This document shows, piece by piece, positions 7,697 through 16,323 of a DNA stretch of 25,015 nt. The DNA is from Bacteroidota bacterium. Lineage in GTDB: Bacteria > Bacteroidota > Bacteroidia > Flavobacteriales > Weeksellaceae. Position 1 is the first letter of the stretch, and each line of letters opens with the position of its first letter. Made by a program: the position numbers and the translations under genes. Location: assembly GCA_023448955.1 (NCBI GenBank), contig JAEXJU010000349.1, positions 1-25,015 of the forward strand, in the 5' to 3' direction. The notes beneath the pieces are model-generated. The model saw only the letters and a list, made by a program, of their open reading frames with translations, made no database searches and was not told the origin of the DNA.

Positions 7697-10600
7697 TTAA
7701 GGACAAGCCTGAGTCCCCATACAATACCAATCAAAATTGATTCCTCCATCCGTAGATGTATAAATTTTCAGGCAATTATTGGTTGTATCATAAACCGTCA
7801 TTCCTTCAACAGGATTCGTTATTACTGGAGTTACTCCATCCGCAGCAACAGGCTGATTACTTGCGTTAAACTTTACCCTGTTTATCACTAGACCTTTGGT
7901 CTTACTTTCCAAAACAGTCCAGGCACTTTGTCTAACCATTGGCCAGTTATCATTATCTGTTCCCGCTCTTCCTAACGAAGTGATACCGTGATTACTTGGA
8001 TAAGTGTTACCGGCATCCACAACTGCTGGTTTGTAGCATGAAGATGGAGCCAAACCACATTCATAAGTATAGGTAACCTTATAGAAGTAAGACCTTGCTA
8101 ATTTTTGACTGAATGACAAATTTGAAGAACCAGCAAGCGATGTTGATATGATGTTACTAAATGAACTTGACAAGTTACCAGTTCCAATAAAATTATTAAG
8201 ATCCGCCTGAGCACTATAATTAACGCTATTAGTACTCGGAATAAAGCTATTATTCAAAATAATCATATCATCATCGTGGGTCTGATTTCCTGTAATATTG
8301 GTTACCCAATTGGTACTTGAAGAAGGATTTACTCCGACTAATAATAAATTATTTAACCAATTAGCGTCTGGTGATATTGACATTCTGTCCACTGTACGAC
8401 CATTTACATCTCCCAGCCAAGAACCTTGGGCTGGAACAGATACACCTGCAGGAATAGTAACCAACCCTGTATTAAATAAGCTCACTGTTCTATTAAGTGT
8501 ATATCCTGAAATACTAAATGTATTGATGGATGACTCCTGATAATTAGTGAGCTGACTAGTCGCTGCACTACTTTCTATGATGGCTGCTCCCATATAATTA
8601 GCTCCGTATTCTACGCTTACATTAGTAAGCAATCTACCATTACTCTGATTAAACTTAGGTAGTAAAACTGGTTCGATAACAGAATCCCGCTGGCTTATTA
8701 CAGGTGAATAATAATAATAAGTTACAGTATTTCCTGATGATGCTACTGTACAAGCAGTAGAACACGTTCCTGTATTGGTGAAGGTAAAAGTTTCTACAGA
8801 ACCGCTTACAGGTGTAATGGTAATTGTAAAAGTACCTCCTGGTGTTAACGCACCATTAGAAACTTTGAAATATGATGGTAAACCTCCCATTATATTGGTA
8901 GCAGCTGAATTATCCAATTGTAAAACTGATACCGAGCTGCTATTATAAGTCGCAGTAACATTATAATTAGAGGTGAAAGCTGGGGTTATTTTAAACTGTA
9001 AAAAATCATCTGTTGAGTTTTCAAATGTTCCATTATTTGAACAGGTAACATCTGTAAGAGTAGATGGTTTTACACTAACCGCAGTTGTAGGACTATAACA
9101 TAATGCTAAACCGTCATAAAAAGCGGCATAATAAGTAGAGCCAGAAACTATTGCTGTAGAATTTGCCAATTTGTTAGCATCTGTAGCTGGAGTTCCAGAA
9201 TGAATGGTAATCACCGTACCAGCTGGTTGATTGCTAGCTGACAATAAAGCAATTAAATCTCCTACAGTTGCAGGATTAGACGTAATACTTGTACTTGCTA
9301 AAGCAGGTGCAGCAGTACCAGATTGACAAGTTATACAAGCCCAATAGGTATTGTTTGGAAACTGAAGCCCTACTTGTCTGCCACCAGTAGCAAATTGTAA
9401 TAAAGAACCAGCAACGGCAGGAGGTGTATTAGCATTTGCGTTTAAATAAAACAAACTTCTTGTAGCACCTACATATCCAAGCTTATATAATCTTCCGTCT
9501 GGCGCTATTTTCATTCCATTCATACCAGCATCAATAGCATCAAGGGTGGTTGTAGTTCCCGTTTGATTGTCATAGTATTTTAGAATTCCAGTATTACTAG
9601 GTTGATAATATTCGTTATAGTAAATGTATCTTCCGTTAGGAGATAAAGCAGCACTGTAACCTGTTTGAGATTTTTCATCTGCTGTACCAGATGTAACAGT
9701 AACTTTTACATCCCAAGAACCCAATTCTCCAGTTGACGGATTAAAATTAGCTAAACCAACTTTATTATGTCTTGCAATTAATAATTTACTCGGAGTTCTA
9801 GGATCCCAAGACAAAAATGTATATGAAGCAATGAACGAAGGATTTACTCCCGCTAAATCACTCACAGTAGTAGATGATACAGCAGTAGAATTAAAACCAC
9901 TAGTTTTGGAATATAAGTATGATTTTACTTTTTGATCAGGTGTATTTACTAATATCCAATAATCTGTGCCATTAGTATGCGGAATCACCTCTAATGCCTC
10001 ATTGATAGAACTGGCAGGCAAAAGTGAAGTTACAGCAGAAAGTGTATTGGTCTCAAGATTATATTTAGCTGACCTTAACGTTCCAGGCGTGTTAAAAGCA
10101 CTGTTTCCAAAAATAATAAAATCTCTTCCCAATACTCCTTGTGGATCTGGTATTACTGCTGCCGCTTCACCAGCACTTGCGTTTCCTCCTACAGTACCTG
10201 TAGATTTAGCACCTGTTGCACCTTTGTAAACCACATTACCATCTGTAACAAAAAGTAAAGCTCCAGTGATTGGATGCGTAACAGTTGCATTTCCTTCAAA
10301 ACCGTCAACTGCTCCTTGTCCTAAAAATCCTGTAGCTGGATTATTGAGAACTGCAGCTCCGGATTGAAAATCTAATCTTACTTTACTTGCAAGAGATGGA
10401 ATCCACCAGGTTTGTTGAGCCGCATATGGATCTGGCAGACAAGTGTAAGAAAAACATGTTGCAAACTCTGGATCTGTAGATATATAATCTGTTACATTAA
10501 TACTTGTAGTTATATTATTGCACAAAAGAGGCTGAGAGGGATCTGGAATATATTTAGCAACATAGGTCCCAGAGCCAACCGCAAAAGTATTAGTAACCAA

Positions 10601-13600
10601 AGTTACACCGTCTGCCAAATACCATTCTATTGTATAACCTGAACTTGAAAGATTTGCAGGTAATGCATCGGCAAGGTTAGCGGTAGCTGTTGCACATTTT
10701 TTAAGATTATTAAGTCTTGGAGCGGTTGGGGCACCGCAAACATTTACATTAAAAGTGTCAGTAAAATTAAAATTAGATTCAACCTGATTAGCCAAACTTC
10801 CATCTGCCATACTTCCATTTATTCTATGACCAATATATCCGAATTTTGTAGTACAGTTTTTAATAATCATCGTTGTATGACCGCCAGTTTCTAGAGCTAA
10901 TATTTTATCAGTATTTGCTAACCCACGACCCATATACAAATCCCAAGGGTTGTAAGAAGAAGTGGCAGAAGAACCACCAATCATATTCCCATGATTGTTA
11001 CCCCAAGAATAGATTTTACCATCGGTAGTTAAAGCACTAATGCTTGATGAATTTATTCCACCTTCGTGTTCACTTGGGCTAATCCAAGCAATATCTGTCA
11101 TGAAGTCATTTGCTGTAGCAGATTTTTGTACTTGAACCCAAAGACCTGTGGCTGTGGGGGTACTTCCTATCCCTAATTGTTTATAAGTATTGCTTCCTAC
11201 ACTATATAGCGTACCATCAGTCATTAATACATAATAAGTAGCTTCTGTGTTTAAAGCTTTGTTCATTCCAATCATTTTAGGAGTCTTCCCTGTTGCTGGA
11301 TTAGTCATTAAAGTAGCATAAGTTCTATTTTGTGCTATATTAACTCCTCCTGAATAAGTATTAGTACCCCAAGTATAGAGTTCGCCATTTGAAGTTAATG
11401 CAATTAGAACTTGTGCGGTGCCTCTTAAAGCTACTACATTATCCAAAGTTACTCCAGCTGATTTATATACTCTATGCCAGATGTTTGAATCTGTAGAGCC
11501 ATCACCATTTTTATTTCCAAAATCAGAAAGAACCCAAGATTCACCAGAGCAAGTAACAATAGCTAAAGTTTTGTAAGAGCCAAAAAGCATTTTTACATCT
11601 TTAGGATTTACACCCGTTGGTAAGCCATTGGTTTGTCCATTTATGGTTACTTTTTCAAAATTATTAGTATTCTTTATACCAGTAGAAACTAGCATACCTG
11701 CATCACCCCAAATAAATAGACCGTCTTCCGTAAGTACTGCAAATTGCTGATCTCCTTCAATATCTATTGCTGTTGAACTTCCTCCTGTAAATTTTAAAAT
11801 TTTACCAGTTAGTCCTAGGTAGTTGGTTGCGTTTAGTTCCACAGGAGTTGTATTGCTTCCAACACCATCGCTTTTTGTGCCTTGTCCCCAGACCAAGACT
11901 TTTCCATCCACCTCTCTAAGTAAAGTAGAATGATAAGTAGATACAATATTATCATATTCTACAGTGTTGGGGTATTTGGAATTAATAAATGTATTTGAGT
12001 TACAATCACCCGTGGTACATAGTGGAATGCAACCATTATAATTTTTATTTTGTGAAATATCAATAGATTGACCAGATCCGTTTGTGTAACCAGTAGGAGG
12101 TGTAGTGAAAGTAGGGATTCCATTAGAATCAACTGTATTACCAAGATTTTGAATAACAGGTAAAGTAGAAGTTCCTGTATAGCTTCCTCCAGAGTTTCCT
12201 CCAGCCATTGATGAATTTACCAAATTAGCCGTTGTAAAAGTTGCACCACCTTCGATAGCATCTGAACATCCATCTCCATCAGAATCTAAATCTAATCCAT
12301 TAGGAATGCCATCTCCATCAAAATCTGAACAAACATTAATAACGATATTATCTACAGACCAATCATCATTTCCACCATTCATTTTAAAAGCTAAATCTGC
12401 TGTAGAAGATCCTGTGTATGGTATAGTAAATGTTACATTTCTAAAGGTAAGGCCGGCAACACTTGATGTTCCAAAAGTAACGAAATTACTAGTTACTCCA
12501 TTTGCTAAACTTGCGGTAATATTGGTTGTATTTCTAGCGGTACCATTAGTAATGGTGGCATATACAACACCTCCTACCATAATATCTAAAGTTGCAGTGC
12601 TTCCAGATGCATTATTAAAATCCGAAGCCCCTATTTCCATAGATAAAGTAAGAAATCCCGTAGGTAATCTATCCAGATGAGTTAATGTTTGTGATAAAAT
12701 ACTATTTGTTATACCATTACTAAAATTAGAAGCTTTTCCTCCAGTTGCATCCCATCCCCATCCTGATCCTGCGGTCCAAGAGCTTATGTCTGCAACAAAA
12801 CTAGAATTTACAACAGTATTTGACGCCACACATTCATTAGTGTCTAAAATTCCGTCGTTATCATCATCTAAATCGCAGGTATCTGCAATCCCATCGCCAT
12901 CAGAATCTGTATAGATTGAACCATCACAACAATTAGTAGGAGCAACTATACTTGCAGTATGGATACTACTACATCCTGTAGAATTGGTAACTACAAAAGT
13001 GTAATTTCCTACAGCCAAATTTTGGATTGTAAAAGTAGCGCTACTACCATTGTAAGTAGATGTTGATGTTCCTGTTTGGCTAATTGTATATGCTGTTGTA
13101 GGCATATCTGTAAATACTACATCTGCTAAATTTGTTTTACAAGAAGCAGTGATAGGACTAGGTGTTATACTTGGGACAGTAATAGTTACCATATGATCTT
13201 CTATTTCTCCATCTTTTGCAAATCCATATGGATTTAATGTTGCTAAAGAGGATATTCTAAAACGTACCATATAAGATGAAGAGCTTGTAAAACTACCAAT
13301 AGAAGATAAGTTAAATATCAAATTACCATTAGTTCCGTTGGGAACATTTACTCTTAAATATTCTGTTGCATCAAATTTTCCATTATTGTTTTTATCTACC
13401 CAAATATGTGCATAAGCCAATGCTCCTGTACTGTTCATCGCATAGATTTGTCCATTACAAGTAGTCCAACTAAAACTTGTAAGCCCATCTTCATCATCGG
13501 TATTGTTGGTGTCATCACCTGTTGCATTAGCAGTTGTATATTTCACACTTTCCGTGTCTAATGTTGTACCTATCCTTAAAGATGGTGGTAACAAAGTTGT

Positions 13601-14521
13601 GATATTAGAATTAGGAGCTTGTGCGGATGTTCCTGTCAAATTCAAAGTTCCTACGGATAATGCTCCTCCACTAAATGAAGAAATTACAGTATGTCTCGCA
13701 TTATCCTGAACATTAGAAGCGTTTAGTTCATACGTGTCTGGTAAATCACCAAAGTCTAGTTCTTCTATGATACCAATTGCAACGTGTTGTCTGCCTCCTC
13801 CTTTCATAGAAACGTCTATATATGGTGCTTTTTCAGCAGCTATCATTACATCACCTCGTCCATCACCACCAGCATTATTGGTGGCATATACCGTGTGTCC
13901 TGTATTAGAAATGGTAAGATTAACATTATATCCTCCAAATCCACTTCCATTTGCAAAATTGTTGTTGTAAATATAAGTTTCTAAAATTCTTAAAGGATTA
14001 GCGGTAGTAGGTACAGAAAGTTGATAATTTTCAAAATTTCCTGCTAAAGATTCTGTGCCTCCAATTACAAAAGAGTTATTTGTTACTACCGTTCCATCAG
14101 GATAGGTAGCAGAAACTGTAATTCTAAAAGAAGATGTAGCTGCGTCGTTTCCGTTATCTAATGAAATGGTTTTAGATCCCGATAAAAAGCCATTATAGGC
14201 AAATCTAAAATTTGTGGTTCCGTAATCATCAAAATTAGCTGACCGTGGATTTCCCGAAACATTACTTACCGTAGCGGTATATGTTACGCCAGAAGGCGCA
14301 GTCCACGTTCTGGTGGTTCCATTAGTGATGTTATCTCCTACAGAACCATCTTTGTTAAGATCCCAATTGAGCCAAAATATTTTGCTCTTGTATAGACCAG
14401 AACCTGTAGTCGCTTGTTCTGCATTGGGTATTTGCGCATACAAATTGACAGAAAAAGCCATCAACAATAACATCAATAATGAGGTGATTGTTTTTGTTAA
14501 GGTTGTTTGTATATTGTTCAT
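7697..14521 (-). CDS. Giant modular secreted protein (GEVED, TSP3, RCC1-like propeller, choice-of-anchor-like), putative adhesin
   Basis: The chosen ATG gives 2274 aa and a good signal peptide (MNNIQTTLTK, hydrophobic core, cut after LYA). An in-frame ATG 24 codons earlier would bury it. Modules in order, with rough residues: N-terminal Thr/Ser-rich beta region; GEVED domain (about 326-449, with DDEDGLTSF, DKNNNGKFD and GEIEDHMVTI); SprB-like Ig stretch; thrombospondin-3-type calcium repeats (about 533-564, TDSDGDGIADTCDLDDDNDG; and 731-759, DFDGDGIPNGLDLDSDGDG) flanking a jelly-roll-like part; RCC1-like repeats (about 864-1236, units such as TSNGELYTWGTN and TTDGKIYSWGNN); Ig-like; a second propeller-like region (about 1363-1733, with SPNGRYIYYNEYY and APDGRLYKLGYV); Ig-like; choice-of-anchor-E-like region (about 1941-2154); and a tail-fibre-like module (about 2205-2274, EGMTVYDTTNNCLKIY). 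No type IX secretion C-terminal domain is seen. A surface or adhesion role is inferred from the modules only. Confidence 0.85.
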   Translation of the reverse strand: MNNIQTTLTKTITSLLMLLLMAFSVNLYAQIPNAEQATTGSGLYKSKIFWLNWDLNKDGSVGDNITNGTTRTWTAPSGVTYTATVSNVSGNPRSANFDDYGTTNFRFAYNGFLSGSKTISLDNGNDAATSSFRITVSATYPDGTVVTNNSFVIGGTESLAGNFENYQLSVPTTANPLRILETYIYNNNFANGSGFGGYNVNLTISNTGHTVYATNNAGGDGRGDVMIAAEKAPYIDVSMKGGGRQHVAIGIIEELDFGDLPDTYELNASNVQDNARHTVISSFSGGALSVGTLNLTGTSAQAPNSNITTLLPPSLRIGTTLDTESVKYTTANATGDDTNNTDDEDGLTSFSWTTCNGQIYAMNSTGALAYAHIWVDKNNNGKFDATEYLRVNVPNGTNGNLIFNLSSIGSFTSSSSYMVRFRISSLATLNPYGFAKDGEIEDHMVTITVPSITPSPITASCKTNLADVVFTDMPTTAYTISQTGTSTSTYNGSSATFTIQNLAVGNYTFVVTNSTGCSSIHTASIVAPTNCCDGSIYTDSDGDGIADTCDLDDDNDGILDTNECVASNTVVNSSFVADISSWTAGSGWGWDATGGKASNFSNGITNSILSQTLTHLDRLPTGFLTLSMEIGASDFNNASGSTATLDIMVGGVVYATITNGTARNTTNITASLANGVTSNFVTFGTSSVAGLTFRNVTFTIPYTGSSTADLAFKMNGGNDDWSVDNIVINVCSDFDGDGIPNGLDLDSDGDGCSDAIEGGATFTTANLVNSSMAGGNSGGSYTGTSTLPVIQNLGNTVDSNGIPTFTTPPTGYTNGSGQSIDISQNKNYNGCIPLCTTGDCNSNTFINSKYPNTVEYDNIVSTYHSTLLREVDGKVLVWGQGTKSDGVGSNTTPVELNATNYLGLTGKILKFTGGSSTAIDIEGDQQFAVLTEDGLFIWGDAGMLVSTGIKNTNNFEKVTINGQTNGLPTGVNPKDVKMLFGSYKTLAIVTCSGESWVLSDFGNKNGDGSTDSNIWHRVYKSAGVTLDNVVALRGTAQVLIALTSNGELYTWGTNTYSGGVNIAQNRTYATLMTNPATGKTPKMIGMNKALNTEATYYVLMTDGTLYSVGSNTYKQLGIGSTPTATGLWVQVQKSATANDFMTDIAWISPSEHEGGINSSSISALTTDGKIYSWGNNHGNMIGGSSATSSYNPWDLYMGRGLANTDKILALETGGHTTMIIKNCTTKFGYIGHRINGSMADGSLANQVESNFNFTDTFNVNVCGAPTAPRLNNLKKCATATANLADALPANLSSSGYTIEWYLADGVTLVTNTFAVGSGTYVAKYIPDPSQPLLCNNITTSINVTDYISTDPEFATCFSYTCLPDPYAAQQTWWIPSLASKVRLDFQSGAAVLNNPATGFLGQGAVDGFEGNATVTHPITGALLFVTDGNVVYKGATGAKSTGTVGGNASAGEAAAVIPDPQGVLGRDFIIFGNSAFNTPGTLRSAKYNLETNTLSAVTSLLPASSINEALEVIPHTNGTDYWILVNTPDQKVKSYLYSKTSGFNSTAVSSTTVSDLAGVNPSFIASYTFLSWDPRTPSKLLIARHNKVGLANFNPSTGELGSWDVKVTVTSGTADEKSQTGYSAALSPNGRYIYYNEYYQPSNTGILKYYDNQTGTTTTLDAIDAGMNGMKIAPDGRLYKLGYVGATRSLFYLNANANTPPAVAGSLLQFATGGRQVGLQFPNNTYWACITCQSGTAAPALASTSITSNPATVGDLIALLSASNQPAGTVITIHSGTPATDANKLANSTAIVSGSTYYAAFYDGLALCYSPTTAVSVKPSTLTDVTCSNNGTFENSTDDFLQFKITPAFTSNYNVTATYNSSSVSVLQLDNSAATNIMGGLPSYFKVSNGALTPGGTFTITITPVSGSVETFTFTNTGTCSTACTVASSGNTVTYYYYSPVISQRDSVIEPVLLPKFNQSNGRLLTNVSVEYGANYMGAAIIESSAATSQLTNYQESSINTFSISGYTLNRTVSLFNTGLVTIPAGVSVPAQGSWLGDVNGRTVDRMSISPDANWLNNLLLVGVNPSSSTNWVTNITGNQTHDDDMIILNNSFIPSTNSVNYSAQADLNNFIGTGNLSSSFSNIISTSLAGSSNLSFSQKLARSYFYKVTYTYECGLAPSSCYKPAVVDAGNTYPSNHGITSLGRAGTDNDNWPMVRQSAWTVLESKTKGLVINRVKFNASNQPVAADGVTPVITNPVEGMTVYDTTNNCLKIYTSTDGGINFDWYCMGTQACP

Positions 14522-14694
14522 TTTAAGTAATTTACTTATTATATTTTTTACACTTATTTTTAAAAAAAACATCTGCGAATCGCAAAATGACACATTTGTG
14601 CTGATACTTTATAACTGTTTGTTTAAATTTCAGGCAAGAGATTCCACACCCGGAATTCAAAAGGCAGTGTGTGATAAAGTGTCAATAAAAGTTT

Positions 14695-15249
14695 TTAAGG
14701 TTTCCAGAAAGACCAGTTAGTTCCGTTGAAAACCGCTAGCTGTCTTGCTGTAGTATCATAAACTAACATTCCTGCAGCAGGATTTTTAATATTCAGATGC
14801 GGGCTTGCAACTTTCGGCAGAATCATAGCCTTGTCTGTATCAGTAAGTACTAAAATACCAGGTGTGCTATCTGTGGAGCCATTTGCTCCAATAGCTGCTT
14901 TTGAATTGGCAAGTTCTGTTTTTGCGTTCTGAAGCGTGGTATCTGCTGTACCGTTTGTGTCTACAGAAAGATCAAACCAAGCTCCTGATTTCTTGTATTT
15001 TACTTTATAATCAGTTACATCATAAATAACAGTACCGTCTACAGCGCCTGTTACTGAAGCACTCGAAGTAACCCAGGGAAGGACAATTCCTTTTTTTTCG
15101 GTAGTATCGGGACCAAACTCTAGAGAAATTCCTGGATTAGGTGTTATGTTGTCTGCAAGAGTAGAGACAGATGTTTTTCCTATAGCTACTTGAGAATAGC
15201 TGTGTATAAAAATGCTTATACACATTAGAATAAATAAATTTTTCATCAA
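14695..15249 (-). CDS. Exported protein with two tail-fibre-like modules
   Basis: This 184-aa protein has a signal peptide (MMKNLFILMCISIFIHSYS, cut near residue 19-20). The mature part contains the same module twice: residues about 51-95 (EKKGIVLPWV, spacer, DGTVIYDVTDYKVKYKKSGA) and about 138-182 (DKAMILPKV, spacer, AGMLVYDTTARQLAVFNG, then NWSFW). This layout, a (G/A)-hydrophobic-LP motif followed by G-x-x-V/I-Y-D-T and an aromatic end, is common in Bacteroidota surface proteins and phage-tail-fibre-like proteins. The giant protein encoded next ends with a third copy. The spacing of 173 bp to the giant gene, with no -7 motif match between them, suggests co-transcription. The exact function is unknown. 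Confidence 0.75.
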   Translation of the reverse strand: MMKNLFILMCISIFIHSYSQVAIGKTSVSTLADNITPNPGISLEFGPDTTEKKGIVLPWVTSSASVTGAVDGTVIYDVTDYKVKYKKSGAWFDLSVDTNGTADTTLQNAKTELANSKAAIGANGSTDSTPGILVLTDTDKAMILPKVASPHLNIKNPAAGMLVYDTTARQLAVFNGTNWSFWKP

Positions 15250-15273
15250 ATTAAGGTATATGAGATCCTATAA

Positions 15274-15294
15274 CAGCAGAAAAAATCTGTTGTC
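15274..15294. repeat. Hairpin sharing a 16-base core with the terminator at 7642-7670
   Basis: CAGCAGAAAAAATCTG occurs exactly at 15274-15289 and at 7647-7662. Here it forms a weaker stem (ACAGCAGA / TCTGTTGT with one wobble pair) in the leader of the 184-aa gene. It has no T-run on either side, so it is not an obvious terminator. Confidence 0.5.
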
Positions 15295-15497
15295 ATACAA
15301 AATCTCCGTTAACATTTGTAGTAATAATTACAGTTTAGAATTCTCTTACAACTTCTGGCTAAAGTATTTCCAAGCTGTAGCAATATATTTTAGGGATAAT
15401 ATCTGTTATCTTATATAATGTCATCCATCTAACGAATGCAATAATTAAAGAGAAAATCTTCTAAAATTGCTATTGTAAATATGAGAATTCCGATAAT

Positions 15498-16142
15498 TTA
15501 TATAAAAAAAGTGGGCGGTCTTACAGAATATTGACCGGAGAAATAGGAAATAGTTGTAGAAGGATTTTTATATATTATAACTTTTTCCTTTGTAATATTT
15601 ATAACATCCTTTAAAAAAAAACATTTTTCAGATTCTGCGAAATAAAATTTGGGATTTACAGGATTCAAAAAATTTAAAGTATTATTAATACTTCCTGACA
15701 ATACAGATGAACCATTTAAGGGACAGTATAATTGATTCTTAATCGATTTTTTACAGTATGCTGTTTTATTAACTTTTATCTTTTTAGTTTTGTCAATACC
15801 ATTTTTTAGAGCTAAAGTTCTTTTTTGATTATTTAATTTAGGAATTTTAATACTATCATTCGAATTATTGTCATAAATGATTGCGTCTCCGAAAATGATA
15901 ATTTCTTGTTGTACGTAATCTTTTTGTTTTTTTACATCACCATAATAAATAGCGCCATTATCATAAATCATGGCTTCATCTGAAACGAAAATTATAGATG
16001 TGTTATCATTTTCAATTTTTTCCTCATCATCATAACTCTTTCCGAAAGAGAAGAACCCTGGATAAATAAAAAATAACATTAAAGCCACTTTATAAAAAGT
16101 GCCTTTAATGTTTCGGGTTGATTTGAAAAGATATTTCAGCAT
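15498..16142 (-). CDS. Unrecognised exported protein, 214 aa
   Basis: I do not recognise this protein. It begins with a probable signal peptide: basic MLKYLFKSTRNIKGTFYK, then hydrophobic VALMLFFIYPGFFSFG, with cleavage near residue 34. The mature part has a twice-repeated theme, SDEAMIYDNGAIYYGD and GDAIIYDNNSNDSIKI, followed by a basic middle region rich in Lys and Asn. It contains four cysteines (AYCKK, LYCPL, EKCFF and none near the end beyond these) and a beta-rich C terminus ending in PPTFFI. Met22 (16079) is an alternative start but would lose the basic signal-peptide region. The gene sits between the regulator and the 184-aa gene on the same strand, which suggests membership of the same surface-protein locus. 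Confidence 0.6.
   Translation of the reverse strand: MLKYLFKSTRNIKGTFYKVALMLFFIYPGFFSFGKSYDDEEKIENDNTSIIFVSDEAMIYDNGAIYYGDVKKQKDYVQQEIIIFGDAIIYDNNSNDSIKIPKLNNQKRTLALKNGIDKTKKIKVNKTAYCKKSIKNQLYCPLNGSSVLSGSINNTLNFLNPVNPKFYFAESEKCFFLKDVINITKEKVIIYKNPSTTISYFSGQYSVRPPTFFI
16078..16109 (-). repeat. Strong inverted repeat inside the signal-peptide region of the 214-aa gene
   Basis: ATTAAAGCCACTT (16078-16090) and AAGTGCCTTTAAT (16097-16109) pair at 12 of 13 positions around a TATAAA loop. The hairpin covers codons 12-22 and ends at the alternative ATG of Met22, so it could affect translation of the 214-aa protein. Confidence 0.6.
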
Positions 16143-16164
16143 TTGTGTTTTAGCTAAAAATTAC

Positions 16165-16172
16165 CAAATCTA
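16165..16172 (-). promoter_or_regulatory. Candidate -7 element for the 214-aa exported protein
   Basis: The minus strand reads TAGATTTG, a match to TAnnTTTG, 23 bases before the start codon. No TTG is found at the usual upstream distance. Confidence 0.35.
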
Positions 16173-16323
16173 TATTAATAGAACTTTTTGGAAATTTTCA
16201 GCTCACAAAACTATTAAACAATATCATTTCATCCAGCAAATACAAACCAACGATACTTCGCTATAAATACTCAAAACATACTCAATTAATAAAAAATATC
16301 TGATTATCAGTACTTTATCATAA

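Noticed and set aside
12306..12680. Plus-strand open frame of 124 codons inside the giant gene
   Set aside because: It lies fully antisense to the giant coding region, and its Pro/Val/Leu/Lys-rich composition follows from the Thr/Asn-rich codons of the opposite strand. It has no recognisable domain or start context.
7697..14521. Giant gene as a type IX secretion substrate with standard CTD
   Set aside because: I looked for the usual C-terminal strands and the closing Gly-Lys-type motif of type A or the gliding-type type B ending. The last residues do not resemble either.
14574..14584. Operator palindrome TGCGA-A-TCGCA upstream of the giant gene
   Set aside because: It is short (5-bp arms) and has no known regulator match. 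Kept only as a note.
14313..14720. Plus-strand open frame of 135 codons over the start of the giant gene
   Set aside because: Most of it is the complement of the giant protein's signal-peptide region and of the 173-bp spacer. It has no family-like sequence, and the true genes on the minus strand explain the region.
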